Origin: Terrabacter sp040702505
GTDB lineage: Bacteria; Actinomycetota; Actinomycetes; Actinomycetales; Dermatophilaceae
Length of the DNA: 64,000 nt
Assembly (NCBI RefSeq): GCF_040702505.1
Contig: NZ_JBFBLC010000005.1
Coordinates: 62,001-126,000 of the forward strand
Direction of reading: 5' to 3'
Shown here: positions 17,832-26,465 of the stretch, one piece after another
Layout: every line of letters begins with the position of its first letter
Position numbering within the stretch: the first letter of the stretch is position 1
The notes under the pieces: generated by a model
The model's input: only the letters and a program-made list of their open reading frames with translations
Told to the model about the DNA's origin: nothing
The model's database searches: none
Translations under genes and position numbers: made by a program

Positions 17832-18902
17832 ATGAGCTCGGTCAGCGTCGTCATCCCCTGCTACAACTACGGTCACTTCCTCGAGCAGGCCGTCGCGAGC
17901 GTCCTGGACGACCAGGGCGACCTCGACGTGCGCGTCCTCATCATCGACGACGCGTCCCCCGACGGCAGCGGCGAGGTGGCGAGGGCGATCGCGGCCCGGG
18001 AGGCACGGGTCGAGGCGATCGTGCACACGACGAATATCGGTCACCTGGCCACGTACAACGAGGGCCTGCTGGGGTGGGCGGAGGGCGACTACTCGGTCCT
18101 GCTCTCGGCCGACGACCGGGTCACGCCCGGTGCCCTCAAGCGTTCCAGCGAGCTGCTCGACGCCCATCCCGAAGTGGGCTTCGCCTACGGCAACGTGCTG
18201 TGGTTCCAGGACGGTGAGTCGCTCCCGCGGCCGCGTACTCGCAGGGCACAGTGGTCCATCTGGGACGGCCGAGTGTGGTTGGAACGCCGATTCCGGCATG
18301 GACGCAGCGGGATCAACTCTCCCGAAGTTGTGGTGCGCACCTCGCTCCAGAAGGCCGTCGGGGGCTACGACCCGCGTCTTCCGCACCTGGGGGACACCCA
18401 GATGTGGCTCCGGATGGCTGCGCGGGCCGACGTGGGCTACCTGCGCGGTGTGGACCAGGCCTACTACCGGAGGCATCCGCACAACATGTCGGCGGCGTAC
18501 ACGCCCCTGATGACCCTGCAGGACGACGTGCTGGCCTTCGAGTCGGTGCTCGAGGAGTGCGGGGACCGACTCGAGGACCCCGCGCACCTCTCGGACCTCA
18601 TCCGGCGCAAGGTCGCGTGGGAGGCGCTGCTGACGGCCGCGCGGGCCTACGACCACGGGCGCACCGAGGACACCCCCGTGGAGGAGCTGATGGCCTTCGC
18701 CGTCGACTGCTGGCCGCGGGCGCGCTCGCTGCCGATCTACCGGACCCTGCAGCTGCGCCGGGCGATCGGCGCCCGGGCGATGCCCTACCTGCGGCCGTTG
18801 CTGCTGCCTGCCGTCGTCGCGCGCAAGGCGGAGTCGTGGTGGCTCGGCCTGCCGGCCATGCGCCCGCTCCTGTCCGCGGCGACCTGGGCCCGCTCGCGCT
18901 GA
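17832..18902 (+). CDS. Family 2 glycosyltransferase
   Basis: A 356-residue protein with a GT-A fold catalytic domain at the N terminus: SVVIPCYNYGHFLEQAVASV, LIIDDASPDGS and LSADDRVTPGA (the DxD-type nucleotide-sugar/metal site), followed by GGYDPRLPHLGDTQMWLRM, which holds the presumed catalytic acid. The C-terminal 120 residues are helical and could dock at the membrane. ATG 17832 begins the conserved strand; GGGAG lies about eleven bases upstream. Donor and acceptor are unknown. Its place near the EPS locus suggests polysaccharide assembly. It is convergent with the next glycosyltransferase gene, six bases apart. Confidence 0.88.
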   Translation: MSSVSVVIPCYNYGHFLEQAVASVLDDQGDLDVRVLIIDDASPDGSGEVARAIAAREARVEAIVHTTNIGHLATYNEGLLGWAEGDYSVLLSADDRVTPGALKRSSELLDAHPEVGFAYGNVLWFQDGESLPRPRTRRAQWSIWDGRVWLERRFRHGRSGINSPEVVVRTSLQKAVGGYDPRLPHLGDTQMWLRMAARADVGYLRGVDQAYYRRHPHNMSAAYTPLMTLQDDVLAFESVLEECGDRLEDPAHLSDLIRRKVAWEALLTAARAYDHGRTEDTPVEELMAFAVDCWPRARSLPIYRTLQLRRAIGARAMPYLRPLLLPAVVARKAESWWLGLPAMRPLLSAATWARSR

Positions 18903-18908
18903 GACCCG

Positions 18909-20120
18909 TCACCCCGTGGGCGTCGCCGGGTGTCCGGGGCGCGAGGGGCCTGCGGCGGGCGCGAGCCCACGCGCCCGGTCGTAGACCCCCAGGACGGACT
19001 CCACCCAGACCTGCTCGGTGAAGTGGGTCTCGAAGACCTGACGGCACTTGGCCCTCAGGTGCGGGAACCGGTCCTGCGCCTCGTCCAGGGAGGCCTCCAC
19101 GTCGTCCCGGCCCGCCGCACCGACGCCGAGACCTTCCACCAGGGCCGCCGCCGGGGCCGGTGGCCAGGCGAGCACGGGAGTGCCCGCGGCGAGCGCTTCA
19201 AGGGCCACGAGCCCCAGGCCCTCCATGCAGCGGGAGGGGAACACGAGCCCCAGCGCCCCGGCCATCAGCTCGCGGACCTGGCTGCGGGACTGGTGGCCCA
19301 GCAGCTCGACGTCGCCGTGCGCGGCCTCCCGGACGGCATCGGCCTGTGCTCCGGAGCCCGCGACGACGAGGCGGCGGCCCCGCGGCCACTGCCGGACGAG
19401 CTCGAGGATGCCCTTCTCGGGAGAGAGTCGGCCGACGTAGAGCCAGTAGTCGCCTCCGGGGCCGGGCTCGGGGGTCTCGGGGGCGGGGATGAAGTTCGGC
19501 ACCACGTCGATGCGCGCGGCGGGGACGCCTGCCCTCGCGTAGAGGTCCCGCATGTCCTCGGTCAGCGCGATGACCCGGTCGGCCCTCGCCAGGACGGGGT
19601 CGGCAGCGAAGCGCGTGGAGACCGCCAGAGGCAGAGTGCGCACCCGGCTGCCGCGGTAGCAGCCGTGCTGCAGGCTCGGCAGCGCGCTTCCCCGGTCGAG
19701 GCACTCGGTGCAGATATACCCGTCGCGGGACAGGCTGCCGCCGGGGCAGAGCGGACGGAAGTTGTGCGTGTGCGCCACCAGCGCGCCCTCCCACCGGCTG
19801 ACCCACGAGCGGCCGAAGTTCGGGAAGAGGTTGTGCACGTGCACGACGTCGGGCTCGAACCGCCGCAGCTCACGCAGCGGGTCGGGGCCGCGGCCGGTCG
19901 CGACCGTGACGGCCGCGCCTAGCGGGTAGAGGCGACGGTGCTCGCGATCGTCGGTGCGCTGGTCGACGAGAAGGGTCTCGATGCCCGCCCGACCCAACGC
20001 GGCCAGCTGCTGCTCGACGACCTGGTTCTCGCCGCTGGGCTGGCGTGAGGAGTAGAAGCTGTGCACGAGGGCGACCCTCGGCGAGGTGTTGCCGGGCGTG
20101 CTGCGAGCGTCGACAGCCAT
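18909..20120 (-). CDS. Family 4 glycosyltransferase
   Basis: A 403-residue GT-B enzyme. The N-terminal acceptor domain begins RVALVHSFYSSRQPSGENQ, with DVVHVHNLFPN; the C-terminal donor domain has YVGRLSPEKGI and EGLGLVALEALAAGTPVLAW, the EX7E nucleotide-sugar motif of retaining GT4 enzymes. A central cluster of cysteines (CPGGSL, CTECLDRG, HGCYRGSR) resembles the cysteine-containing segment seen in many WcaI/WbuB-like transferases. A role in EPS or cell-wall glycan synthesis is inferred from the neighbourhood. There is no clear ribosome-binding site before the ATG. Confidence 0.87.
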   Translation of the reverse strand: MAVDARSTPGNTSPRVALVHSFYSSRQPSGENQVVEQQLAALGRAGIETLLVDQRTDDREHRRLYPLGAAVTVATGRGPDPLRELRRFEPDVVHVHNLFPNFGRSWVSRWEGALVAHTHNFRPLCPGGSLSRDGYICTECLDRGSALPSLQHGCYRGSRVRTLPLAVSTRFAADPVLARADRVIALTEDMRDLYARAGVPAARIDVVPNFIPAPETPEPGPGGDYWLYVGRLSPEKGILELVRQWPRGRRLVVAGSGAQADAVREAAHGDVELLGHQSRSQVRELMAGALGLVFPSRCMEGLGLVALEALAAGTPVLAWPPAPAAALVEGLGVGAAGRDDVEASLDEAQDRFPHLRAKCRQVFETHFTEQVWVESVLGVYDRARGLAPAAGPSRPGHPATPTG

Positions 20121-20183
20121 GGGCCGATGGTTCCACCTGATGCGGGGCCCCGAGGCGGTATCGGGAACGTCGGTCGGCCGCGC

Positions 20184-20756
20184 TCAACCACGGGCCGTGG
20201 CCCGCTGCGCGAGGCGAGCCCGGTAGGCGGCGGTGTGCGCGCGGGCCGCGCAGCCGCCCTCGCAGAAGCGGCGGGAGCGGTTGCGGCTGAGGTCGACCAC
20301 CACGTCGTCGCAGTCGGCGGCGTCGCACACGCGCAGGCGCGCGAGCTCGCCCGCCCGCACGACGTCGATGACCGCGATGGCGGCCTCGACGGCCATCCGC
20401 TGGGCGAGCGGGGCGTCGGGGGGCGTGGCGTGCACGTGCCATCCGTAGCCGTCGTGGTCGACGAGCTGCGGCACGGCGCGGGCCTCGCTGAGGAGGGCAT
20501 TGACCAGTGCCACGACCCCGGCCTCGTCGAGCTCCCAGAAGCCGCGCAGCCGCGGGCGCAACGCCCGGACGGCCTCGAGCTCGTCGGCATCGCGGTCGAT
20601 GCGGCCGGTCCAGCCCTGCTCGTGGTAGAGCGACTCGAGCTCCTCGAGGGAGCTGAGCCGGTCAGGGTCGGCGTCGCCGGGCACAGATCCCGGCAGGGTG
20701 TTGACCAGCGCGGCCGCGGCGGCGAGCGCCTCCTCGGTGTCATGAGTGAAGACCAT
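20184..20756 (-). CDS. CGNR-type zinc-finger (ABATE domain) regulator with altered signature
   Basis: A 190-residue protein. The N-terminal two thirds match the ABATE/DUF1470-like helical region; the C terminus has a treble-clef-like zinc finger, CDAADC...SRNRSRRFCEGGCAAR, with four cysteines. The family is named for CGNR at the last cysteine; here this reads CAAR, so the asparagine is lost although the cysteines remain. AGGAG lies five bases before the ATG. Proteins of this type are predicted transcription factors. It is divergent from the EamA exporter and may control it. Confidence 0.8.
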   Translation of the reverse strand: MVFTHDTEEALAAAAALVNTLPGSVPGDADPDRLSSLEELESLYHEQGWTGRIDRDADELEAVRALRPRLRGFWELDEAGVVALVNALLSEARAVPQLVDHDGYGWHVHATPPDAPLAQRMAVEAAIAVIDVVRAGELARLRVCDAADCDDVVVDLSRNRSRRFCEGGCAARAHTAAYRARLAQRATARG

Positions 20757-20757
20757 G

Positions 20758-20787
20758 TTGACTCCTGACGCGGTCGTTGGCTAGCGT
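20758..20787 (+). promoter_or_regulatory. Probable promoter of the EamA transporter gene
   Basis: TTGACT (20758-20763), an 18-base spacer and TAGCGT (20782-20787) face the transporter gene. The -35 overlaps the CGNR gene start. Downstream at 20797-20805 is an AT-rich partial palindrome around AAAGCTTT, a possible operator in this divergent region. Confidence 0.5.
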
Positions 20788-20845
20788 CATGATCGTAAAG
20801 CTTTTCGGTGCTGACACCTCTCAGCTGGAGCGGATGGGGACCCTC

Positions 20846-21823
20846 ATGGCGCAGCAGACCCCCGGCCCGGTGCGCCACCCCCTCACCGGGGTCGCGACCG
20901 CGCTCGCGTCGGCCGCGGCCTTCGCCACCTCGGGCGCCTTCGGCAAGTCGCTCCTGATCGGTGGCTGGTCGCCCGGTGCGGTCGTCATGATGAGGATCTC
21001 GCTCGCCGCGCTGGTCCTGCTGGGGCCGGCCCTGTGGTCGCTGCGTGGTCGGTGGCCGGCGTTGCGACGCAACGGGTGGCTCGTCGTGGGCTACGGGCTG
21101 GCCGGGGTCGCCGGCTGCCAGCTGGCCTACTTCAACGCGGTCACGCACCTGTCGGTCGGTGTGGCGCTGCTGCTCGAGTACCTCGCGCCGGTGCTGATCG
21201 TCGGCTGGCTCTGGGCCCGGCACGGGCAGCGGCCGCGCCGGCTCACCACCGTGGGGGTGGGCCTCGCGGTCGCCGGGCTGCTGCTCGTCCTCGACGTGAT
21301 GCACGCGGGCAGCGTCAGCGCGGTCGGGGTCATGTGGGGTCTCGGTGCCGCGGCCTGCCTGGTGCTCTACTTCCTGCTGGCCGACCACGTCGGCGACGAC
21401 CTGCCGCCCCTGGCGTTGGCCGGCGGGGGTCTGCTCGTCGGTGCCCTGTCGCTCGGGCTGGCCGGGTGGCTCGGCGTGCTCCAGATGACTCGCGGGGCCG
21501 GCCGCGTGTCCGTCGGGGGCGCAGTCGTGCCCTGGTGGATGCCGGTGCTCGTCATCGCGCTGGTGGCTGCCGCCTTCGCATACGTCGCGGGCATAGCCGC
21601 TGTCGGCCTGCTCGGTGCCAAGGTCGCGTCGTTCGTGGCGCTCACCGAGGTGCTCTTCGCGGTGGTCTTCGCCTGGCTCCTCCTCTCGGAGCTGCCGACC
21701 CTCGTGCAGCTGGTCGGCGGGGTGCTCATCGTCGCGGGGCTCGTCGCGGTGCGTGTCGACGAGAGCCGCCGGCCGGTGCCCCACCTGGACCCGGTGCTGG
21801 CTCGCCCCGTCCCCGCACCGTGA
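20846..21823 (+). CDS. EamA family (drug/metabolite) exporter
   Basis: A 325-residue inner-membrane protein with about ten hydrophobic helices in two EamA halves, the usual drug/metabolite transporter (RhaT/YdcZ-like) layout. The first half includes ASAAAFATSGAFGKSLL and NAVTHLSVGVALLLEYLAPVLI; the second ends VALTEVLFAVVFAWLLLSELP. ATG 20846 is chosen because GGGGA lies five bases upstream; ATG 20834 and the earlier in-frame start are less well placed. The substrate is unknown (amino acids or metabolites in characterised relatives). It is divergent from the CGNR regulator. Confidence 0.88.
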   Translation: MAQQTPGPVRHPLTGVATALASAAAFATSGAFGKSLLIGGWSPGAVVMMRISLAALVLLGPALWSLRGRWPALRRNGWLVVGYGLAGVAGCQLAYFNAVTHLSVGVALLLEYLAPVLIVGWLWARHGQRPRRLTTVGVGLAVAGLLLVLDVMHAGSVSAVGVMWGLGAAACLVLYFLLADHVGDDLPPLALAGGGLLVGALSLGLAGWLGVLQMTRGAGRVSVGGAVVPWWMPVLVIALVAAAFAYVAGIAAVGLLGAKVASFVALTEVLFAVVFAWLLLSELPTLVQLVGGVLIVAGLVAVRVDESRRPVPHLDPVLARPVPAP

Positions 21824-22132
21824 GTCCGGCGTCGTCGACGGTGCCCGGCCACGCCTGGCTCGTCGCGGGTCGGTGAGATTTCGCCCCCGGCGCCGCGTCC
21901 CCTAAGATCGAGAAGTTGCCTCGGCGAGGGACGGTGCACGGCTGCTTCGGCTGGTCGTGACGAGGTCCGTGATCGACGCGGTGGCCTGACGTGGAGCTCT
22001 CCACGGCCGGGTTCGCCTCTGCGCGCGGACCCCATGGCCTTCCCGCTCCGTCACTGCTGAACCACCGCGCGTCGTCCCGCGTCGAGGCCGACCACCCGAG
22101 ACCGCCTCATCCGAGATACCCAGGAGACTCCC
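21824..22132 (+). promoter_or_regulatory. Promoter and long structured leader of rplY
   Basis: A -10 TAAGAT at 21903-21908 would give a transcript with a leader of about 215 bases before the rplY GTG. The leader holds several possible stems, the clearest being CGTGGAG..CTCCACG near 21990-22005, and GC-rich segments of alternating complementarity. Ribosomal-protein leaders often regulate their own gene, so an L25-responsive leader is possible. No known riboswitch class is recognised. Confidence 0.5.
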
Positions 22133-22801
22133 GTGTCTGACAACAGCAAGCTCGTCGCCGAGAAGCGCACCGACTTCGGCAAGGGCGCCGCCCGCAAGAT
22201 CCGCCGCGCCGGCAACATCCCCGCCGTGATGTACGGCCACGGCACCGAGCCGGTGCACATCTCCCTCCCGGGCCACGACACGATGATGGCGCTCAAGCAG
22301 GCCAATGCCCTGCTCACCATCGTCATCGACGGCGCCGAGCAGCTCGCCCTCGCCAAGGACGTCCAGCGCGACCCGATCAAGCCGGTCATCGACCACGTCG
22401 ACCTCGTCGTCGTCCGCAAGGGCGAGAAGGTCACCGTCGACGTCCCGGTCCACGTCGAGGGTGACGCCGCCCCCGAGACCGTCGTGACGCTCGACCACAA
22501 CACCCTGCAGCTCGAGGTCCCGGCCACCGACATCCCGGAGAACGTCGTCGTCTCCGTCGAGGGCTTCGAGGCCGGCACGCAGGTGCTCGCCGGCGCCGTC
22601 GCGCTGCCCGAGGGCGCCACCCTCGTCACCGACGCCGAGGCGCTCGTCGTCAACGTCACCGCCGCCATCTCCGCCGAGGCCCTCGAGGCCGAGCTCTCCG
22701 AGGCCGAGGCCGAGGCCGGCATCGAGCGCGAGGAGTCCGAGGAGGCCGCCGAGGCCCCCGCCGAGGGCGACGCCGCTGCTGCCGAGGGCGAGCAGGCCTG
22801 A
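22133..22801 (+). CDS. rplY: 50S ribosomal protein L25/general stress protein Ctc
   Basis: A 222-residue long-form L25 (TL5/Ctc type) that binds 5S rRNA. The N-terminal L25 domain (about 1-95) shows EKRTDFGKGAARKIRRAGNIPAVMYG and VQRDPIKPVIDHVD. The C-terminal beta-rich TL5 domain extends to about 185, and an acidic Glu/Ala-rich tail typical of actinobacterial versions ends the protein. GTG start with AGGAG six bases upstream. It is followed by a strong hairpin and then by pth, the usual partner gene. Confidence 0.97.
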   Translation: MSDNSKLVAEKRTDFGKGAARKIRRAGNIPAVMYGHGTEPVHISLPGHDTMMALKQANALLTIVIDGAEQLALAKDVQRDPIKPVIDHVDLVVVRKGEKVTVDVPVHVEGDAAPETVVTLDHNTLQLEVPATDIPENVVVSVEGFEAGTQVLAGAVALPEGATLVTDAEALVVNVTAAISAEALEAELSEAEAEAGIEREESEEAAEAPAEGDAAAAEGEQA

Positions 22802-22844
22802 GCCACCCGGCTTCCTGTGGCGCCTCGCGCCACTCCACGCGTAC

Positions 22845-22881
22845 GCGGGTCCCGTCCGAGCTCCGGCTCGACGGGGCCCGC
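22845..22881 (+). terminator. Strong hairpin between rplY and pth
   Basis: The arms GCGGGTCCCGT...GAGC and GCTCG...ACGGGGCCCGC pair almost completely over about 15 bases, with one wobble and one bulged C, and close on a TCCG loop. It lies 44 bases after the rplY stop. It may attenuate read-through into pth. No T-tract. Confidence 0.65.
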
Positions 22882-22934
22882 GCCCGCACCCGCCCCCTCC
22901 GCACCCAGTGCACCGACCACCGATCGAGGACCGC

Positions 22935-23528
22935 ATGGACACCTGGCTCGTCGTCGGGCTCGGAAACCCGGGCCCCGGGTATGCCGGCAACCGGCACAAC
23001 GTCGGCGCCATGGCCGTCGAGGAGATCGCCGGTCGAGCCGTCGGCGGCCGGGCGAGCCTGAAGGCCCACAAGGCTGCGCGCGCCCGTGTCGCGGAGGTCC
23101 GCCTGCGCGTCGGGGGCCCCAAGGTCGTGCTCGCGGTGCCCTCGCTGTTCATGAACGAGTCGGGCTCCGCCGTCGCCGGCCTGGCCAAGTACTACGACGT
23201 GCCCGCCGACCGCGTCATCGTGCTCCATGACGAGCTCGACATCGACGCCGGCCTCGTCCGGCTCAAGAAGGGTGGCGGTGAGGGCGGCCACAACGGCCTG
23301 CGGTCTGTGACCCGCTCCATCGGCACGCGCGACTACCTTCGCGTGCGCCTCGGCATCGGCCGGCCGCCCGGACGGCAGGACCCGGCCGACTTCGTCCTCA
23401 AGGACTTCTCCAAGGCCGAGCGAACCGAGGTGCTGCCCTTCCTCGTCGACGAGGGCGCCGACGCCGTCGAGGCCCTCATCGAGGTCGGTCTGCTCGACGC
23501 GCAGCAGCGCTTCCACGCCCCGCGCTGA
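22935..23528 (+). CDS. pth: Peptidyl-tRNA hydrolase
   Basis: A 197-residue cytoplasmic esterase that frees tRNA from peptidyl-tRNA dropped by the ribosome. The family motifs are present in order: VVGLGNPGPGYAGNRHNVG with the catalytic histidine, PSLFMNESGSAV, HDELDI and GGGEGGHNGLRSV. ATG 22935 has GAGGA four bases upstream and starts directly before the first strand; an in-frame ATG at 22908 is less likely. One octamer copy encodes the Tyr-Ala of PGYAGN. Confidence 0.97.
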   Translation: MDTWLVVGLGNPGPGYAGNRHNVGAMAVEEIAGRAVGGRASLKAHKAARARVAEVRLRVGGPKVVLAVPSLFMNESGSAVAGLAKYYDVPADRVIVLHDELDIDAGLVRLKKGGGEGGHNGLRSVTRSIGTRDYLRVRLGIGRPPGRQDPADFVLKDFSKAERTEVLPFLVDEGADAVEALIEVGLLDAQQRFHAPR

Positions 23529-23712
23529 CCACCCGTCCAGGACGAACGAGACGTCTGCGGACGAACCGTCCCGAGCTGGATGTCGCCGGCCACCGGATCG
23601 ACCAAATCGCACCTGAGGCGGACCCCGCCCGTGCCAGTCTGGGTCGCGACAGCGACGGCGCACCGGTCGGGGGAGGGCCGCGGCCCGTTCCGGTGGATCG
23701 AAGGGGTGGCGC

Positions 23713-24903
23713 ATGACCACGACAGGTTCTGTCCGACGTCCGACGCGGGGTGGGCACGAGATCGCCATGGCGCTGCCGTGGTTCGACGAGCGCGAGGTCG
23801 TCGCGGCGGCTGCGGCCGTGCAGTCGGGGTGGGTGAGCCAGGGCGCCCGGGTCATGGAGTTCGAGTCCGCGGTGGCGGCGATCATGCAGGCGCCGTATGC
23901 CGTCGCGGTCTCCAGCTGCACCGCGGCCCTGCACCTCGGCATGGTCGCCTACGGGATCGGTCCCGGCGACGACGTCGTCGTGCCCTCCCTCTCCTTCGTC
24001 GCGACTGCCAACGCGGTGCGCTACGTCGGGGCTCGCCCTGTCTTCGCCGACGTGGAGCCGCGCCACCACAACGTCACGGCGGCGACCATCGAGTCCGCCC
24101 TGACGCCCGCCACGAGGGCGATCATCGCCGTCGACCAGTACGGCACGCCGGCCGACATGGAGCCGATCCGCGCGCTGGCGCGTGAGCGGGGCCTGGACGT
24201 CGTCGAGGACGCAGCGTGCGCCATCGGCAGCGCCTACCGCGGCCGTCCGGTCGGCGCCGACAGCCACGTCGCGGCGTTCTCCTTCCACCCGCGCAAGATC
24301 CTCGTCACCGGCGAGGGTGGGATGGTCACGACGGACGATGCCGCCCTGGCCGAGCGGCTGCGACGACTGCGCCAGCACGGGATGAGCGTCAGCACCTTCG
24401 ACCGCCACCACGAGCACCGCCCGGTCAACGAGCAGTACCTCGAGACCGGCTGGAACTACCGCCTCACCGACATCCAGGCCGCCATCGGCGTGGTCCAGGC
24501 GTCCAAGCTGGCGGCCATGGTGCGCCGGCGCCGCGAGCTCGCCGCCCGCTACCACGAGCTGCTCGCCGGCATCCCCGGCCTGACGACGGTCACCGACCCG
24601 TTGCACGGTGAGACGAACTACCAGACCTTCTGGGTCATGCTGCCGGAGGACTACCCGGTGTCGCGGGACGCGCTGCTGCTGGTCCTCAAGCGCTACGGCA
24701 TCAACGCCCGACACGGCATACCGTGCGCCCACCAGGAGCCCGCCTTCAGCGACCTCGACCCGGTCTCGCTCCCCGTCTCGGAGCACATCGCCCGGCGCTC
24801 GGTACTGCTGCCGATGCACCACACGCTGAGCGACGACGACCAGCAGCGGGTCGCCGACGTCCTGTGGGGCGTCTGGTCCGACCCGCGCAGCTACCTGGAA
24901 TGA
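23713..24903 (+). CDS. DegT/DnrJ/EryC1/StrS family sugar aminotransferase
   Basis: A 396-residue PLP enzyme that aminates a nucleotide-activated keto-sugar, giving an amino-deoxy sugar. Landmarks are VSSCTAALHLGMVAYGIGPGDDV, EDAACAIGSAYRG and the Schiff-base lysine in SFHPRKILVTGEGGM, which has the SxHxxK spacing of the family; GWNYRLTDIQAAIG follows. It starts a coupled run, ending in ATGA with the next acyltransferase gene. An aminotransferase followed directly by two acyltransferases suggests formation of an N-acylated amino sugar. Substrate unknown. Octamer copies at 23895 and 24715, the latter forcing an ATA isoleucine codon. Confidence 0.92.
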   Translation: MTTTGSVRRPTRGGHEIAMALPWFDEREVVAAAAAVQSGWVSQGARVMEFESAVAAIMQAPYAVAVSSCTAALHLGMVAYGIGPGDDVVVPSLSFVATANAVRYVGARPVFADVEPRHHNVTAATIESALTPATRAIIAVDQYGTPADMEPIRALARERGLDVVEDAACAIGSAYRGRPVGADSHVAAFSFHPRKILVTGEGGMVTTDDAALAERLRRLRQHGMSVSTFDRHHEHRPVNEQYLETGWNYRLTDIQAAIGVVQASKLAAMVRRRRELAARYHELLAGIPGLTTVTDPLHGETNYQTFWVMLPEDYPVSRDALLLVLKRYGINARHGIPCAHQEPAFSDLDPVSLPVSEHIARRSVLLPMHHTLSDDDQQRVADVLWGVWSDPRSYLE

Positions 24904-25640
24904 GCGCCGTCCCGGCGCCCGCGTCGACGAGGGTGTCCGCGTCGGCCTTCGTCGGCCCGGGTGTGGAGCTCGGGGTGGGAGTGTCGGTGGCTCCGTTCGC
25001 GGTGCTCGTCGGACCGGCCCGCATCGGCGACCACGTCCGCATCGGACCCGGCGCGCACGTCGGTGGTGCCCCGGAGATCGCGACGGTCCGCCAGAACGAC
25101 GCGTGGGACGGCGACCTCGACCACTTCGAGGTGGTGGTCGGCGACCACACCGTGCTGCGCGACCACGTCGTCATCCACCACGGGAGCGTGCGCCCGACGA
25201 TCATCGGGTCAGGCTGTCAGCTCTTCAGCCGCACCTACGTGGCGCACGACGTCCACGTGGGGGACGGCGTGACCCTCTCGGCAGGCGTGAGCCTCGGCGG
25301 CCACGTCACCGTGCGACCGGGCGCGAACCTCGGGCTGAACGTGAGTGTCCACCAGCGACGCGTGGTCGGGGCGCTTGCCATGGTCGGCATGGGGACACCC
25401 GTGGCGCGGGACGTGCCGCCCTTCGCCACCGTGTACGGCGTGCCGGCGCGTGTCCGGGGGACCAACCGCTTCGGCATGGAAAGAGCGGGGATCGACGCCG
25501 GGGAGATCGACGCCGTCGAGGCCCTGCTCACCGACGGAGCCGGCCCCGGTGCATGCGTCGGACTCTCGGCCCGCGTGCGGGCGGAGCTCGAGTGGTGGTC
25601 GGCGCTGCCGGGTCGGCTCGCCATGGCCGACGCGCGATGA
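24900..25640 (+). CDS. LpxA-like hexapeptide-repeat acyltransferase
   Basis: A 246-residue left-handed beta-helix protein. Hexapeptide repeats run from about residue 17 to 165 (VGPGVELGVGVSVAPFAVL, IGDHVRIGPGAHVGG, VGDHTVLRDHVVIHHG). A helical C-terminal part follows the NRFGMERAGI segment, as in LpxA-type UDP-GlcNAc O-acyltransferases. Gram-positive bacteria do not make lipid A, so it more likely acylates an EPS sugar produced by the preceding aminotransferase. The start overlaps the upstream stop (ATGA) and its own stop overlaps the next start. Family is clear, acyl donor and acceptor are not. Confidence 0.85.
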   Translation: MSAVPAPASTRVSASAFVGPGVELGVGVSVAPFAVLVGPARIGDHVRIGPGAHVGGAPEIATVRQNDAWDGDLDHFEVVVGDHTVLRDHVVIHHGSVRPTIIGSGCQLFSRTYVAHDVHVGDGVTLSAGVSLGGHVTVRPGANLGLNVSVHQRRVVGALAMVGMGTPVARDVPPFATVYGVPARVRGTNRFGMERAGIDAGEIDAVEALLTDGAGPGACVGLSARVRAELEWWSALPGRLAMADAR

Positions 25641-26314
25641 GCACGTCCGGCCGCGCAGGCGGAGCGGGACTCGTGCTCGTGGCGGCCGGAGGCCTGGCGC
25701 GTGAAGCGGCGGCCGCAGCTCGTGCCGCCGACGTCGCGGTCCTCGGCTGCCTCGACGACAACCAGGCGCTGTGGGGTCGGGAGGTGGCTCCCGGGCTGCC
25801 GGTGCTCGGTGGGCTCTCCGTCGCCACGGAGCGCCCGGATGCTCGTTTCCTGGTCTGCGCCGGCAGCGGCGTCGTGCGCGAGGGGCTGGTGGCGAGGCTC
25901 GATGCACTCGGCGTGTGTCCCGAGCGGTACCTGACCCTCGTCCACCCGAGGGCCTCCCTGGCGCCCGACACGGTCCTGGGCGCGGGCACTCTTCTCCTCG
26001 CTGGCGTCGTCGCCACGGCCGACGTCGTGCTGGAGGAGCACGTCGTCTGCATGCCCAACGTCGTGCTGACCCACGACGACCACCTCGAGTCCTACGCGAC
26101 CGTATGTGCCGGCGTCGTGCTCGGCGGGAACGTCACGATCGGCAGGGCTGCCTACGTCGGCATGGCAGCGTCACTGCGCGAGGGGACGACGGTGGGGGCG
26201 CGGGCCCGCATCGGCATGGGCGCCGTCGTGCTCCGTGATGTCGGGGCGGACGAGACGTGGGTCGGTGTCCCGGCAGTGCCCCTGCGCCGTCCCGCCACCG
26301 ACGCACTCTCCTGA
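25637..26314 (+). CDS. PglD/NeuD-type sugar O- or N-acetyltransferase
   Basis: A 225-residue protein in two parts. The N-terminal Rossmann-like domain (LVLVAAGGLAREAAAAAR, CLDDNQALWG, FLVCAGSGVVREG) is the substrate-binding part of PglD-family enzymes. The C-terminal beta-helix (about 105-215) has HDDHLESYATVCAGVVLGG, in which the first histidine is the expected catalytic base, and ends VGVPAVPLR. PglD acetylates UDP-4-amino-sugars using acetyl-CoA. Together with the preceding aminotransferase this suggests an N-acetylated 4-amino sugar in the polymer. ATGA overlap with the preceding gene; last gene of this run. Confidence 0.88.
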   Translation: MSTSGRAGGAGLVLVAAGGLAREAAAAARAADVAVLGCLDDNQALWGREVAPGLPVLGGLSVATERPDARFLVCAGSGVVREGLVARLDALGVCPERYLTLVHPRASLAPDTVLGAGTLLLAGVVATADVVLEEHVVCMPNVVLTHDDHLESYATVCAGVVLGGNVTIGRAAYVGMAASLREGTTVGARARIGMGAVVLRDVGADETWVGVPAVPLRRPATDALS

Positions 26315-26465
26315 CGAAGTGCAGGCTGCGGAGAAAGTCCTTTTTCGCGGTCAGAATTGCCTTTCGGAGAGTTTGCACCGGTCGTCCGGAAATGGCCCGG
26401 GAAAGTCTTCGTAGTTTTCCCGAAAAGAACCTGCCCGCGCTGCACACCTGCCTAACCTGCTTGAC
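26315..26465 (+). promoter_or_regulatory. AT-richer control region before the Gfo/Idh/MocA-epimerase-Wzx run
   Basis: This 151-base gap is visibly lower in GC than its surroundings. It contains a hairpin CGGGAAA (26398-26404)/TTTCCCG (26416-26422) and a TAACCT -10-like box at 26453-26458 directly before the ATG at 26466, suggesting a leaderless message. No ribosome-binding site is seen. Confidence 0.5.
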
